Shown here one piece after another: positions 7,709 through 14,844 of a stretch of 31,993 bases of DNA. The stretch's first letter is position 1. Each line of letters opens with the position of its first letter. The DNA is from an uncultured Caulobacter sp. (GTDB lineage Bacteria > Pseudomonadota > Alphaproteobacteria > Caulobacterales > Caulobacteraceae). A model generated the notes under the pieces. The model saw only the letters and a program-made list of their open reading frames with translations, did not search any database and was not told the origin of the DNA. Location of the stretch: positions 1-31,993 of the forward strand of contig NZ_CALCDX010000071.1 in the NCBI RefSeq assembly GCF_937900395.1. The letters are read 5' to 3'. The position numbers were made by a program, and so were the translations under genes.

Positions 7709-7723
7709 GTTCTTTATTTGTTC
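7709..7723 (-). promoter_or_regulatory. LexA (SOS) box of the alphaproteobacterial type
   Basis: The sequence GTTCTTTATTTGTTC is a perfect direct repeat GTTC-N7-GTTC, the known LexA site in Alphaproteobacteria including Caulobacter, with the T-rich spacer usual for real sites. A third GTTC follows at 7726-7729. It lies 20-34 bases before the VOC start codon, where bound repressor would block the promoter. It is the only such box I found in the non-coding parts of the window. Confidence 0.65.
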
Positions 7724-7733
7724 TAGTTCGGCG

Positions 7734-8393
7734 TTACGGCAGAGTCCAGACGCTGGTGCGCTTGACGGCCAGGTCTTCCAACTCGCGGGTGGTCGGCACC
7801 TGGTATTCGGCCAGCTTCTCGAGCCCGTCCTTGGGGAAGTAGGTGCGGCCGGGATCGCCGATCAGGACGCGCGCGCCCGCCGCGCGGCCTTGGGTGAGCC
7901 AGGCCATCACCGCCTCGGCCATCGGCCGCTCGTAGCAGATGTCGCCGGCCAGGAGGACGTCGGCCGGCGGCGGCGGGGCGTCCAGCAGGTTCTGGTCGGT
8001 GAAGCCGATCTCGACGCCGTTGGCTTCGGCGTTCAGGCCGACCGCCGCCTCGCAGAAGACGTCGATGTCGGCCGCCAGCACGCTCGCCGCGCCCGCCTTC
8101 ATGGCCGCCACCGCGACGATGCCCGAGCCGGTGGCGAAGTCGATCACCCGCTTGCCGGCCACGAGCTCGGGGTGGTCGAGGACATAGCGCGCCAGGGCCT
8201 GGCCGCCCGCCCAGGCGAAGGCCCAGAACGGCGGCGGCAGGCCGATTTCCTCCAGCGCCTCCTCGGTCAGCTTCCAGATCGGCGTCACCTCGTCGGCCAG
8301 ATGCAGCGCAAGCTCCGGCGTATGCGGCGGCGCCTGCAGGCGGGTGTTCTCGCGAATGAAAGCCCTGCGGCCTTCCAGGGTCTGGACGATCAT
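7734..8393 (-). CDS. Class I SAM methyltransferase, probable EtfB protein-lysine methyltransferase
   Basis: A 219-residue Rossmann-fold methyltransferase. The segment PFWAFAWAGGQALARYVLDH is the hallmark of the METTL20/EtfB-KMT group, followed by motif I VIDFATGSGIVAVAAMKAGA, the acidic loop AADID, and the post-II block LLAGDICYERPMAE, which replaces the (D/N)PPY motif. Human and Agrobacterium members methylate lysines on the beta subunit of electron transfer flavoprotein and so tune electron transfer to dehydrogenases. The assignment is by motif resemblance; the older label 'nicotinamide N-methyltransferase-like' describes the same sequences. It lies 44 bases upstream of the VOC gene, with the SOS box between them. 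Confidence 0.82.
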   Translation of the reverse strand: MIVQTLEGRRAFIRENTRLQAPPHTPELALHLADEVTPIWKLTEEALEEIGLPPPFWAFAWAGGQALARYVLDHPELVAGKRVIDFATGSGIVAVAAMKAGAASVLAADIDVFCEAAVGLNAEANGVEIGFTDQNLLDAPPPPADVLLAGDICYERPMAEAVMAWLTQGRAAGARVLIGDPGRTYFPKDGLEKLAEYQVPTTRELEDLAVKRTSVWTLP

Positions 8394-8418
8394 GGACGGC
8401 GTTAGAGCACGCCCCGGC

Positions 8419-9381
8419 TTAGGCGGCGACCGGTTTGCTCGACGCGGCCTTCAACACCGACAGGTAGCCCGGCGCGGTCAGCATGCCCTGGGTCAAGCCC
8501 TTCTTCTCCAGGAGCCGGTGCGCGACGGGCAGGTTCCAGCACGGCGTGTGCATGAACATGTGGTGCTCGGCGTGGAAGTTGACGTGGTAGGGCGCGATCA
8601 GGGCGCGCTCGATCCAGTTGGCATGGGTGGTGCGAGCGTGGCGGAAGGGGTCGGGCTCGTCCTTGGCGACCAGGGCGTGCTCGGCGATGTTGCGCAGGCG
8701 CGTGACCAGCGGGAACCAGGTGGCCATCGGCACGATCCACAGCGCCAGCCACGCCCACCACAGGCCAAGGGCGGAGAGCACGGCCAGGATGCCGAGGTTC
8801 CACAGCAGGAACGGCGTCTGCCGCGCCAACTCGCCGGCGACGATCGCGCCCTTGGGCGTATCGCCCTTGGCCTTGCCCAGCAGCGGCCCGAAGCGCTGCT
8901 TGAAGAAGGTCTGGCCGGTCAGGTCGCGGATCATCTTCCGACGCAGCGAGGCGGCGGTGGTGGGGAAGGGCGCCGATAGGACGAGGTCGGGGTCCTCGGC
9001 CTGCTGGGCGTACTTGTGGTGGGTCAGGTGATAGGGCCGATAGCGCGCCAGCGAGGCGCCGATCGGGGCGGCGCACAACCACTCGCCCAGCCAGTCATTG
9101 ACCTTGAGGTTGGGATGCAGCCCCCCGTGCGCGGCCTCGTGCATCAGGATCGCCAGGCCCAGCTGCCGCGCGCCGATCAGCATCACGGCGAGGATGTAGG
9201 TCAGCGGGTTGGGGAAGGCGACGAACAGGGCCCCGGCCGCGACGATCACCGCCCAAGCGTGCGCGACCATCGCGATCCCCCGCCAGGACGAGCGCGCGGC
9301 AATGCGCGTCCATTCGTCGGGCGTGAACAGGTCCTGCGGTTTGACGCGGGCGGCGACGGCCATGGAACGATCATCGCACAT
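8419..9381 (-). CDS. Membrane fatty acid desaturase
   Basis: A 320-residue integral membrane di-iron enzyme that introduces double bonds into acyl chains or hydroxylates related lipids. All three histidine boxes are present: HEAAH (about residue 81), HLTHH (about 118) and HAEHH (about 270), with the extra histidines expected in the family. Four or more hydrophobic segments surround them, for example AHAWAVIVAAGALFVAF and WAWLALWIVPMATWF. I prefer ATG 9381, preceded by GGGGG at about 8 bases; ATG 9363 lacks a ribosome site. The exact lipid substrate is unknown. It diverges from the LprI-like gene across only 51 bases, so the promoters overlap. Confidence 0.93.
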   Translation of the reverse strand: MCDDRSMAVAARVKPQDLFTPDEWTRIAARSSWRGIAMVAHAWAVIVAAGALFVAFPNPLTYILAVMLIGARQLGLAILMHEAAHGGLHPNLKVNDWLGEWLCAAPIGASLARYRPYHLTHHKYAQQAEDPDLVLSAPFPTTAASLRRKMIRDLTGQTFFKQRFGPLLGKAKGDTPKGAIVAGELARQTPFLLWNLGILAVLSALGLWWAWLALWIVPMATWFPLVTRLRNIAEHALVAKDEPDPFRHARTTHANWIERALIAPYHVNFHAEHHMFMHTPCWNLPVAHRLLEKKGLTQGMLTAPGYLSVLKAASSKPVAA

Positions 9382-9432
9382 TCAGCTTACCCCCGACAGG
9401 ATGACCCGACGTCACGAGTTCCGGAGGTTTTG

Positions 9433-9774
9433 ATGCGCCGTCTGATCACCGCTCTTCTGCTGGTCGCCGCGGCCGCTACGCCCGCCGCCGCCGCCAGCTT
9501 CGACTGCGGCAAGGCGCGAGCCGCTGACGAGCGCGCCATCTGCGCCAACCGCGCGCTGAACGACCAGGATGTCCGCGTCGACCAGCTGTACGGCATTACG
9601 CGCCATCTCGTGCCGATGGGCGGACGCGATGCGATCATCGGCGACCAGCGCGCCTGGCTGAAGAGCCGCCACGCCTGCGGCGCCAATCAGGCGTGCCTGG
9701 CGAGGAGCTATGATCGGCGGCTGGCCGAACTGAACCGGGTGATGCAGCGGGTCTACCAGCAGGGGCCGTTCTAG
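9433..9774 (+). CDS. Small secreted LprI-like (DUF1311) protein
   Basis: A 113-residue exported protein: signal peptide through TPAAAA (about residue 21), then FDCGKARAADERAICANRALNDQD, whose cysteines and AE..IC.n..L..lD pattern match the LprI/DUF1311 domain. The paired RAWLKSRHACGANQACLARSYDRR block, with the second pair of cysteines, completes the four-cysteine fold. LprI of Mycobacterium inhibits lysozyme; other members are uncharacterised. GGAGG stands 5 bases before the ATG. The stop overlaps the convergent ubiA stop (CTAG at 9771-9774). Confidence 0.9.
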   Translation: MRRLITALLLVAAAATPAAAASFDCGKARAADERAICANRALNDQDVRVDQLYGITRHLVPMGGRDAIIGDQRAWLKSRHACGANQACLARSYDRRLAELNRVMQRVYQQGPF

Positions 9775-10706
9775 AAGCTGACGCCCGGCCTCCAGAGGCC
9801 AGCGACCAGCCCCGCCACGACCAGCAAACCCGCCACCGCGTTCGACTTGAACAGTTTCAGCGCGCCAGGCCCGTCCTCGACCCGCACGGCCGCTGCTTGC
9901 CGCGACAGATGCAGGGCGAAGGCGCCGGCGAAGGGCAGGAACAGCGGGCCCAGGCTCCCGACCCAGGCGGCCGCGATCACGAGGACCGTCGAGACGGCGT
10001 AGAAGCCCGCGACGCCCAGCTTCACGTGCTTGCCCAGGCGACGCGTCGAGGACTTGATGCCGGCCAGGGCGTCGTCCTCGATGTCCTGGATCGCGTAGAT
10101 CGTGTCGTAGCCCAGGGTCCAGAAGATCCCCGAGGCGTAGAGCAGGGCCGCGGACCAGGACAGATGCCCGACGGCGGCGGCGTAGCCCAGCAGGGCGCCC
10201 CAGTTGAAGGTCAGGCCCAGCCACGCCTGCGGCCACCAGGTGATCCGCTTCATGAACGGATAGGCGGCGACCAGGCCCAGGGACAGCACGCCCAGCAAGA
10301 TCGCGGTCCAGCCCAGGCAGACCAGGATCAGGAAGCTCACCAGGCTGCAGCCGACCAGGAAGCCCCAGGCCTGCTTGACGGTGATCAGTCCCGCCGGGAT
10401 GGGGCGCATGGCGGTGCGGGCCACCTGGGCGTCGAAGTCGCGGTCGACGATGTCGTTGAACGCGCAGCCCGCCGCCCGCATTAGCGCCGCGCCGACGAAC
10501 ACGGCCAGCAGCAACAGCGGGCTCGGCCAACGGCCCTGCTCGGCGGCGGCCAGGGCGATCCCCTGCCAGCCGGGCAGCATCAGCAGCCAGATTCCCGCCG
10601 GCCGGTCGAAGCGGCCCAGCTTCAGCCAGGGCCTCAAGCTCGGCGGCGCATGGCGGTCGACCCAGTTCGTGGCCGCGGCGTCGGGCAGGATGGCGTGCGT
10701 GGTCAT
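9771..10706 (-). CDS. ubiA: 4-hydroxybenzoate polyprenyltransferase
   Basis: A 311-residue inner-membrane enzyme that attaches the polyprenyl tail to 4-hydroxybenzoate in ubiquinone synthesis. The first aspartate-rich motif NDIVDRDFD (about residue 84) and the second, YDTIYAIQDIEDD (about 205), bind the Mg-diphosphate of the prenyl donor. RPIPAG after the first motif and about eight hydrophobic helices fit UbiA closely. Its product feeds the respiratory chain that includes the CoxA/CoxB oxidase encoded in the same window. The upstream 188 bases toward the catalase gene hold the divergent promoters. Confidence 0.95.
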   Translation of the reverse strand: MTTHAILPDAAATNWVDRHAPPSLRPWLKLGRFDRPAGIWLLMLPGWQGIALAAAEQGRWPSPLLLLAVFVGAALMRAAGCAFNDIVDRDFDAQVARTAMRPIPAGLITVKQAWGFLVGCSLVSFLILVCLGWTAILLGVLSLGLVAAYPFMKRITWWPQAWLGLTFNWGALLGYAAAVGHLSWSAALLYASGIFWTLGYDTIYAIQDIEDDALAGIKSSTRRLGKHVKLGVAGFYAVSTVLVIAAAWVGSLGPLFLPFAGAFALHLSRQAAAVRVEDGPGALKLFKSNAVAGLLVVAGLVAGLWRPGVSF

Positions 10707-10801
10707 GGCGGCAGGCTTACCCGCGCTAGCATAAGCGGAAAAGAGCAGCCATCGCCTTCAAGCCCGTCGTCGGCCGATCGGTCATGCTTTCCGAAGCGAG
10801 C

Positions 10802-10845
10802 ATAGAGAAATCCGATCTCGTCGCGAAAAACGATCAATTGGATTT
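10802..10845 (+). promoter_or_regulatory. Possible operator in the catalase leader
   Basis: AAATCCGATC (10808-10817) and GATCAATTGGATTT (10832-10845) form an interrupted inverted repeat, and ATAG-N7-CGAT at 10802-10816 is one base from an OxyR half-site pattern. The element lies 50-90 bases before the catalase ATG in an AT-richer patch. Operator identity is speculative. Confidence 0.3.
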
Positions 10846-10894
10846 ATCGAGGGCCGGCGGCCAAGGTTCGCTCACATCCACGGCGGAGGCAGCC

Positions 10895-12355
10895 ATGACC
10901 AAGACGACCATGACGACGACGGCCGGCGCGCCGATCGCGGACAACCAAAATTCGATCAGCGCCGGTCCGCGCGGTCCGCTGCTGATGCAGGACTACCAAC
11001 TGCTGGAAAAGCTCGCTCACCAGAATCGCGAGCGCATCCCCGAGCGTGTCGTCCACGCCAAGGGCTCGGCCGCTTACGGGACGCTGAAGATCACCCAGGA
11101 CATCAGCCGCTGGACCAAGGCCAAGGCCCTGCAGCCGGGCGCGGAGAGCGAGGTGCTGCTGCGCTTTTCGACCGTGGCCGGCGAACGCGGCGCGGCCGAC
11201 GCCGAGCGCGACGTGCGCGGCTTCGCCCTGAAGGTCTATACCGAGGAGGGCAACTGGGACCTCGTCGGCAACAACACGCCGGTGTTCTTCATCCGCGACC
11301 CGCTGAAGTTCCCCGACTTCATCCGCACCCAGAAGCGTCACCCGGCGACCAACCTGCGCTCGCCGACGGCGATGTGGGACTTCTGGAGCCTGAGCCCTGA
11401 AAGCCTGCACCAGGTCACGACCCTGTTCAGCGATCGCGGCCTGCCGCAGGGCTACCGGTTCATGCACGGCTTCGGCAGCCACACCTACAGCTTCATCAAC
11501 GCCGCCAATGAGCGCGTCTGGGTGAAGTTCCACTTCAAGTCCCAGCAGGGGATCAAGAACTGGACGAACGCCGAGGGTAATGCCGTCATCGCCAATGACC
11601 GCGAGAGCGCCCAGCGCGACCTGTTCGAAGCCATCGAGCGTGGCGACCATCCGCGCTGGACGTTCTTCGTCCAGGTCATGACCGAAGAGGAAGCCGAGCG
11701 GACCTCGTACAACCCGTTCGACCTGACCAAGGTCTGGCCGCACGGCGAGTTTCCGCTGATCGAGGTCGGCGTTCTGGAGCTGAACCGCAATCCGGACAAC
11801 TACTTCGCCGAGGTGGAGCAGAGCTCGTTCTCGCCGTCGAACATCGTCCCGGGCATCGGTTTCTCGCCGGACAAGGTGCTGCAGGCGCGGATCTTCGCCT
11901 ATGCCGACGCCCACCGCTACCGGATCGGCACGCACTACGAGGCCCTGCCGGTGAACCGTCCGCGCTGCCCCGTGCACCACTACCACGCCGACGGCGCGAT
12001 GCGCTTCGACAGCCCGCCGCGCACCGACGCCTGGTACGAGCCCAACAGCTTCGGCGGGCCTGTGGAGGATCCCTCGGTCGCCGAGCCGCCGCTGCCGCTG
12101 CACGGCGACGCAGACCGGTTCAACCACCGGGACGGCAATGACGACTACAGCCAGCCTGGCGCCCTGTTCCGCCTGATGAGCCCCGACCAGCAGACCCAGC
12201 TGTTCGACAACATCGCCGCGGCCATGCAGGGCGTGCCCGAGGCGATCATCAAGCGCCAGCTGGTCCACTTCCACCGGGCCGATCCGGCCTACGCCGCGGG
12301 CGTCGCCCAGCGCGTGGGCGTCTCGATCGCCGACATCGCCATCGCCGCCGAATAG
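10895..12355 (+). CDS. katA: Monofunctional haem catalase (small-subunit type)
   Basis: A 486-residue catalase that splits hydrogen peroxide to water and oxygen. Catalytic His54 lies in RIPERVVHAKGSAAYG, the active-site asparagine in WDLVGNNTPVFFIRD (126-127), and the proximal haem ligand Tyr336 in RIFAYADAHRYRIG. FSTVAGERGAADAERDVRGF is the conserved haem-side segment. The length fits small-subunit clade 3 enzymes, without the extra C-terminal flavodoxin-like domain. GGCGGAGG precedes the ATG at 10895; longer readings from 10784 lack support. To my knowledge the model C. crescentus relies on the catalase-peroxidase KatG, so a KatA here may mark a different species or an accessory gain. A terminator follows at 12367. 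Confidence 0.95.
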   Translation: MTKTTMTTTAGAPIADNQNSISAGPRGPLLMQDYQLLEKLAHQNRERIPERVVHAKGSAAYGTLKITQDISRWTKAKALQPGAESEVLLRFSTVAGERGAADAERDVRGFALKVYTEEGNWDLVGNNTPVFFIRDPLKFPDFIRTQKRHPATNLRSPTAMWDFWSLSPESLHQVTTLFSDRGLPQGYRFMHGFGSHTYSFINAANERVWVKFHFKSQQGIKNWTNAEGNAVIANDRESAQRDLFEAIERGDHPRWTFFVQVMTEEEAERTSYNPFDLTKVWPHGEFPLIEVGVLELNRNPDNYFAEVEQSSFSPSNIVPGIGFSPDKVLQARIFAYADAHRYRIGTHYEALPVNRPRCPVHHYHADGAMRFDSPPRTDAWYEPNSFGGPVEDPSVAEPPLPLHGDADRFNHRDGNDDYSQPGALFRLMSPDQQTQLFDNIAAAMQGVPEAIIKRQLVHFHRADPAYAAGVAQRVGVSIADIAIAAE

Positions 12356-12366
12356 GCGACGTTTCC

Positions 12367-12409
12367 GGGGAGGATCGCATCGCCGCTCCGTAGGTCCTCC
12401 CCGCCTTTT
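12367..12409 (+). terminator. Hairpin after katA with a T-run
   Basis: GGGGAGGA (12367-12374) pairs with TCCTCCCC (12395-12402) around a 20-base loop, followed by GCC and TTTT (12406-12409). The strand TCCTCC can alternatively pair with the ribosome-binding AGGAGG at 12414-12419 of the next gene, so the structure may terminate katA transcripts or affect start-site access downstream. Confidence 0.5.
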
Positions 12410-12426
12410 CCTTAGGAGGTTCCCCA

Positions 12427-12669
12427 ATGACCACCGCCGCTCTTCGTGTTTCGGGCTGGAGCCTGCTGCTGGCCGGCGGCGCGGCCGGGATCGTCCTGCC
12501 GCATCCGGTCACCACCGGCCTGTGGACCGCCGCCGCGCGGCTGTTCGAGAAGTCCGGCGATCGCGGCATGGTCGCGCGCCTGACCTCGGCGACCAAGTTC
12601 GGACCGCGCATCCGGCGGCGTCTCGCCCAGGGGCCTCGCCCGACAGGCCTGCGCTTCCACCCCGCTTAA
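12427..12669 (+). CDS. Small DUF454-like membrane protein, diverged copy
   Basis: An 80-residue protein with an exceptionally strong ribosome site (TTAGGAGGTT, 7 bases before ATG). The hydrophobic part GWSLLLAGGAAGIVLPH is followed by TTGLWTAAARLFEKS and a basic end, GPRIRRRLAQG. Aligned by eye with the next gene it shares the order V/L..G..GIV.P...TT..W..A...F.K........R...T...GP.IR..L, so it looks like a diverged relative of DUF454 (YbaN) that has lost the canonical LPTTPF proline pattern. It may be cotranscribed with the following DUF454 gene. Function is unknown. Confidence 0.75.
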   Translation: MTTAALRVSGWSLLLAGGAAGIVLPHPVTTGLWTAAARLFEKSGDRGMVARLTSATKFGPRIRRRLAQGPRPTGLRFHPA

Positions 12670-12738
12670 GGGTTCGCGATGTTGCGAGCGGCTCTCAATC
12701 CTCTCGACAGCGCATTCGCTGGGCGCGAGGATCGGGGC

Positions 12739-13023
12739 ATGGCTTCCGCCGCCCCGGATCGTAAATCGCGCCGCCGTCGTCTTACCCGCGCCGAGCGTTG
12801 GGCGCTGGACGGCTTGGGCGGGGTGCTGGTCGCCACCGGCGCGGTCGGCATCGTGACCCCGGGCCTGCCCACCACCGTGTTCTGGATCGGGGCGGTGGTC
12901 TGTTTCCTGAAGACCCGTCCCCACGCCGTCCGCCCGATGCTGCGCACGCCCGTAATCGGACCGGCGATCCGGGGCTTTCTACGCTGGCGGCCGTTCGGGC
13001 GGCGAAAAGGCGCCTCCCGCTAG
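12739..13023 (+). CDS. DUF454 (YbaN-like) inner-membrane protein
   Basis: A 94-residue protein with a basic N-terminus (RKSRRRRLTRAERWALDG), then a hydrophobic hairpin: VLVATGAVGIVTPGLPTTVF, then WIGAVVCFLKTRPHA. The GivtPgLPTTvFw signature is diagnostic of DUF454, whose E. coli member YbaN is a small inner-membrane protein of unknown role. I prefer ATG 12739, with GAGG 8 bases upstream, to ATG 12679. The ABC exporter starts 27 bases after its stop, which suggests one operon. It is a tandem paralogue of the preceding gene. Confidence 0.85.
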   Translation: MASAAPDRKSRRRRLTRAERWALDGLGGVLVATGAVGIVTPGLPTTVFWIGAVVCFLKTRPHAVRPMLRTPVIGPAIRGFLRWRPFGRRKGASR

Positions 13024-13050
13024 CGGCTCGAAGGCCCTATCTAGCGGCCC

Positions 13051-14844
13051 ATGACCGACATCCTCGAGGACGAAGACGAAATCGGCGCCAGGAAGCGCGC
13101 GCTGTCCAACCGGCAGGTGCTGGCCTTCGTGGCGCGCTTCTGGAAGCGGCGGCCGCTGCTGTTCGGCCTGGGCGTCGGCCTGACCCTGGTGGCGGTCGGC
13201 TTCGACCTCGCTCTGCCCTACGCCTCGGGACACCTCGTCGACACCGTCGCCAGCAAGCCGCGCGGCGACGCCGGCGCCTGGTCGGCGCTGGCGATGTTCA
13301 TCGGCGTCTATTTCGCCTTCGCGGTGGTGCGCAACATCGCCCACCGGTTCTGGATCCCGCTGGCGGCCCGGAACATGGAGGAGATGACCAACGAGAGCTT
13401 CGCCAAGGTGCAGGCCTTCTCGTCGGACTGGCACGCCGACAGCTTCGCTGGCGCGACCGTGCGCAAGCTGACCCGCGCCATGTGGGGCTATGACAGCGTC
13501 ACCGACGCGGTCACCATCTGGCTGGGGCCGGGCGTCATCGTGCTGGTCGGCCTGTCGATCGCCATGCTGATCCGCCAGCCGCTGGCCGGCGCGATTTCGC
13601 TGGTCGTGGTGGTGGCCTATCTGTCGGTGAACCTGTGGGTCACCGAGCGCTATGTCCGGCCCAGCAACCTGAAGTCCAACGCCCTCGACTCCCAGATCGG
13701 CGGCGCCCTGGCTGACGCCGTGACCTCCAATCCGACCGTGAAGAGCTTCGGGGCCGAAGAGCGCGAGGCCCAACGCCTGGCCGAGGTCACGGCCGCCTGG
13801 CGCGACGCGGTCATGGTCACCTGGAGCCGCTTCACCGACGTCTGGCTGGGCCAGAACCTGCTGCTCGTCGTGCTGCAGGCGGGCCTGACCGGCGCCATGG
13901 TCTGGGGCTGGACGCAAGGCACGGCCTCGCCCGGCGACGTCGCCTTCGCCATCACCGCCTTCATGCTGATGAGCGGCTATCTGCGTAACCTGGGCGAGAA
14001 CATCCGCATGCTGCAGAAGGGTCTGGACGATACCGAGGACGTCGCGGCCTGGACGCGGCTGGATCCCCAGATCGCCGACGCCCCCGGCGCGCCCGACTTC
14101 AAGCCGGGGCCGGGCGCGATCGAGTTCCGGGACGTGACCTTCCGCTACAAGGCGGCCGGCGCGCCGCTGTACGACCATTTCAGCCTCCGGATCGCGCCCG
14201 GCGAGCGGGTGGCCTTGGTCGGGCCGACCGGCTCGGGCAAGTCGACCTTCGTCAAGTTGGTCCAGCGCCTCTACGACCTGCAGGACGGTTCGATCGTGAT
14301 CGACGGCCAGGATGTCTCGAAGGTGACCCAGGCGTCGCTGCGCCGCGCCATCGCGGTGGTGCCGCAGGACCCGGCCCTGTTCCACCGCTCGCTGTTCGAG
14401 AACATCGCCTACGCCAAGCCGGACGCCACCCGCGAGGAGGTCGAGGCGGCCGCCAAGAAGGCGCGCGCGCACGACTTCATCCTGAAGCTGCCCCAGGGCT
14501 ACGACACCCTGGTCGGCGAGCGGGGCGTCAAGTTGTCGGGCGGCGAGCGCCAGCGCGTGGCCATCGCCCGCGCCTTCCTGGCCGACGCGCCGATCCTGGT
14601 GCTGGACGAGGCGACCTCGTCGCTGGACGTCGAGACGGAAGGGCTGGTCCAGGCCGCCGCCGAGGCGCTGATGGAGGGGCGCACGACCATCGTCATCGCC
14701 CACCGCCTGTCGACAGTGCGCGGCGCCGACCGGATCCTCGTGTTCCAGAAGGGCCGCGTCGTCGAGGAAGGCCGCCACGACCAGCTGAAGGCCCAAGGCG
14801 GGGTCTATGCGCGCCTCAACGCGATCAGCGAGGGCGTGGGCTAG
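13051..14844 (+). CDS. ABC exporter, fused permease and ATPase
   Basis: A 597-residue half-transporter. Residues 30-330 hold the six-helix type 1 exporter domain. The ATPase domain follows with Walker A GPTGSGKST (391-399), Q-loop Gln439 in VVPQDPALF, signature LSGGERQRVAIARA (495-508), Walker B ILVLDEATSSLD (515-526) and switch His551. It should work as a homodimer exporting lipids, peptides or drugs; the sequence resembles the MsbA/Atm1-like broad family but gives no specific substrate. All catalytic residues are present. The stop overlaps the convergent DUF4153 gene by 20 bases. Confidence 0.95.
   Translation: MTDILEDEDEIGARKRALSNRQVLAFVARFWKRRPLLFGLGVGLTLVAVGFDLALPYASGHLVDTVASKPRGDAGAWSALAMFIGVYFAFAVVRNIAHRFWIPLAARNMEEMTNESFAKVQAFSSDWHADSFAGATVRKLTRAMWGYDSVTDAVTIWLGPGVIVLVGLSIAMLIRQPLAGAISLVVVVAYLSVNLWVTERYVRPSNLKSNALDSQIGGALADAVTSNPTVKSFGAEEREAQRLAEVTAAWRDAVMVTWSRFTDVWLGQNLLLVVLQAGLTGAMVWGWTQGTASPGDVAFAITAFMLMSGYLRNLGENIRMLQKGLDDTEDVAAWTRLDPQIADAPGAPDFKPGPGAIEFRDVTFRYKAAGAPLYDHFSLRIAPGERVALVGPTGSGKSTFVKLVQRLYDLQDGSIVIDGQDVSKVTQASLRRAIAVVPQDPALFHRSLFENIAYAKPDATREEVEAAAKKARAHDFILKLPQGYDTLVGERGVKLSGGERQRVAIARAFLADAPILVLDEATSSLDVETEGLVQAAAEALMEGRTTIVIAHRLSTVRGADRILVFQKGRVVEEGRHDQLKAQGGVYARLNAISEGVG

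Noticed and set aside
10844..12427. Minus-strand frame opposite catalase
   Set aside because: Shadow of a conserved catalase; no motif or start signal.
12979..14796. Very long open frame on the minus strand opposite the ABC exporter
   Set aside because: It is rich in Gly, Arg, Asp, His and Gln with no hydrophobic core or motif, which is the usual antisense shadow of a GC-rich coding gene. The plus strand carries all ABC motifs.
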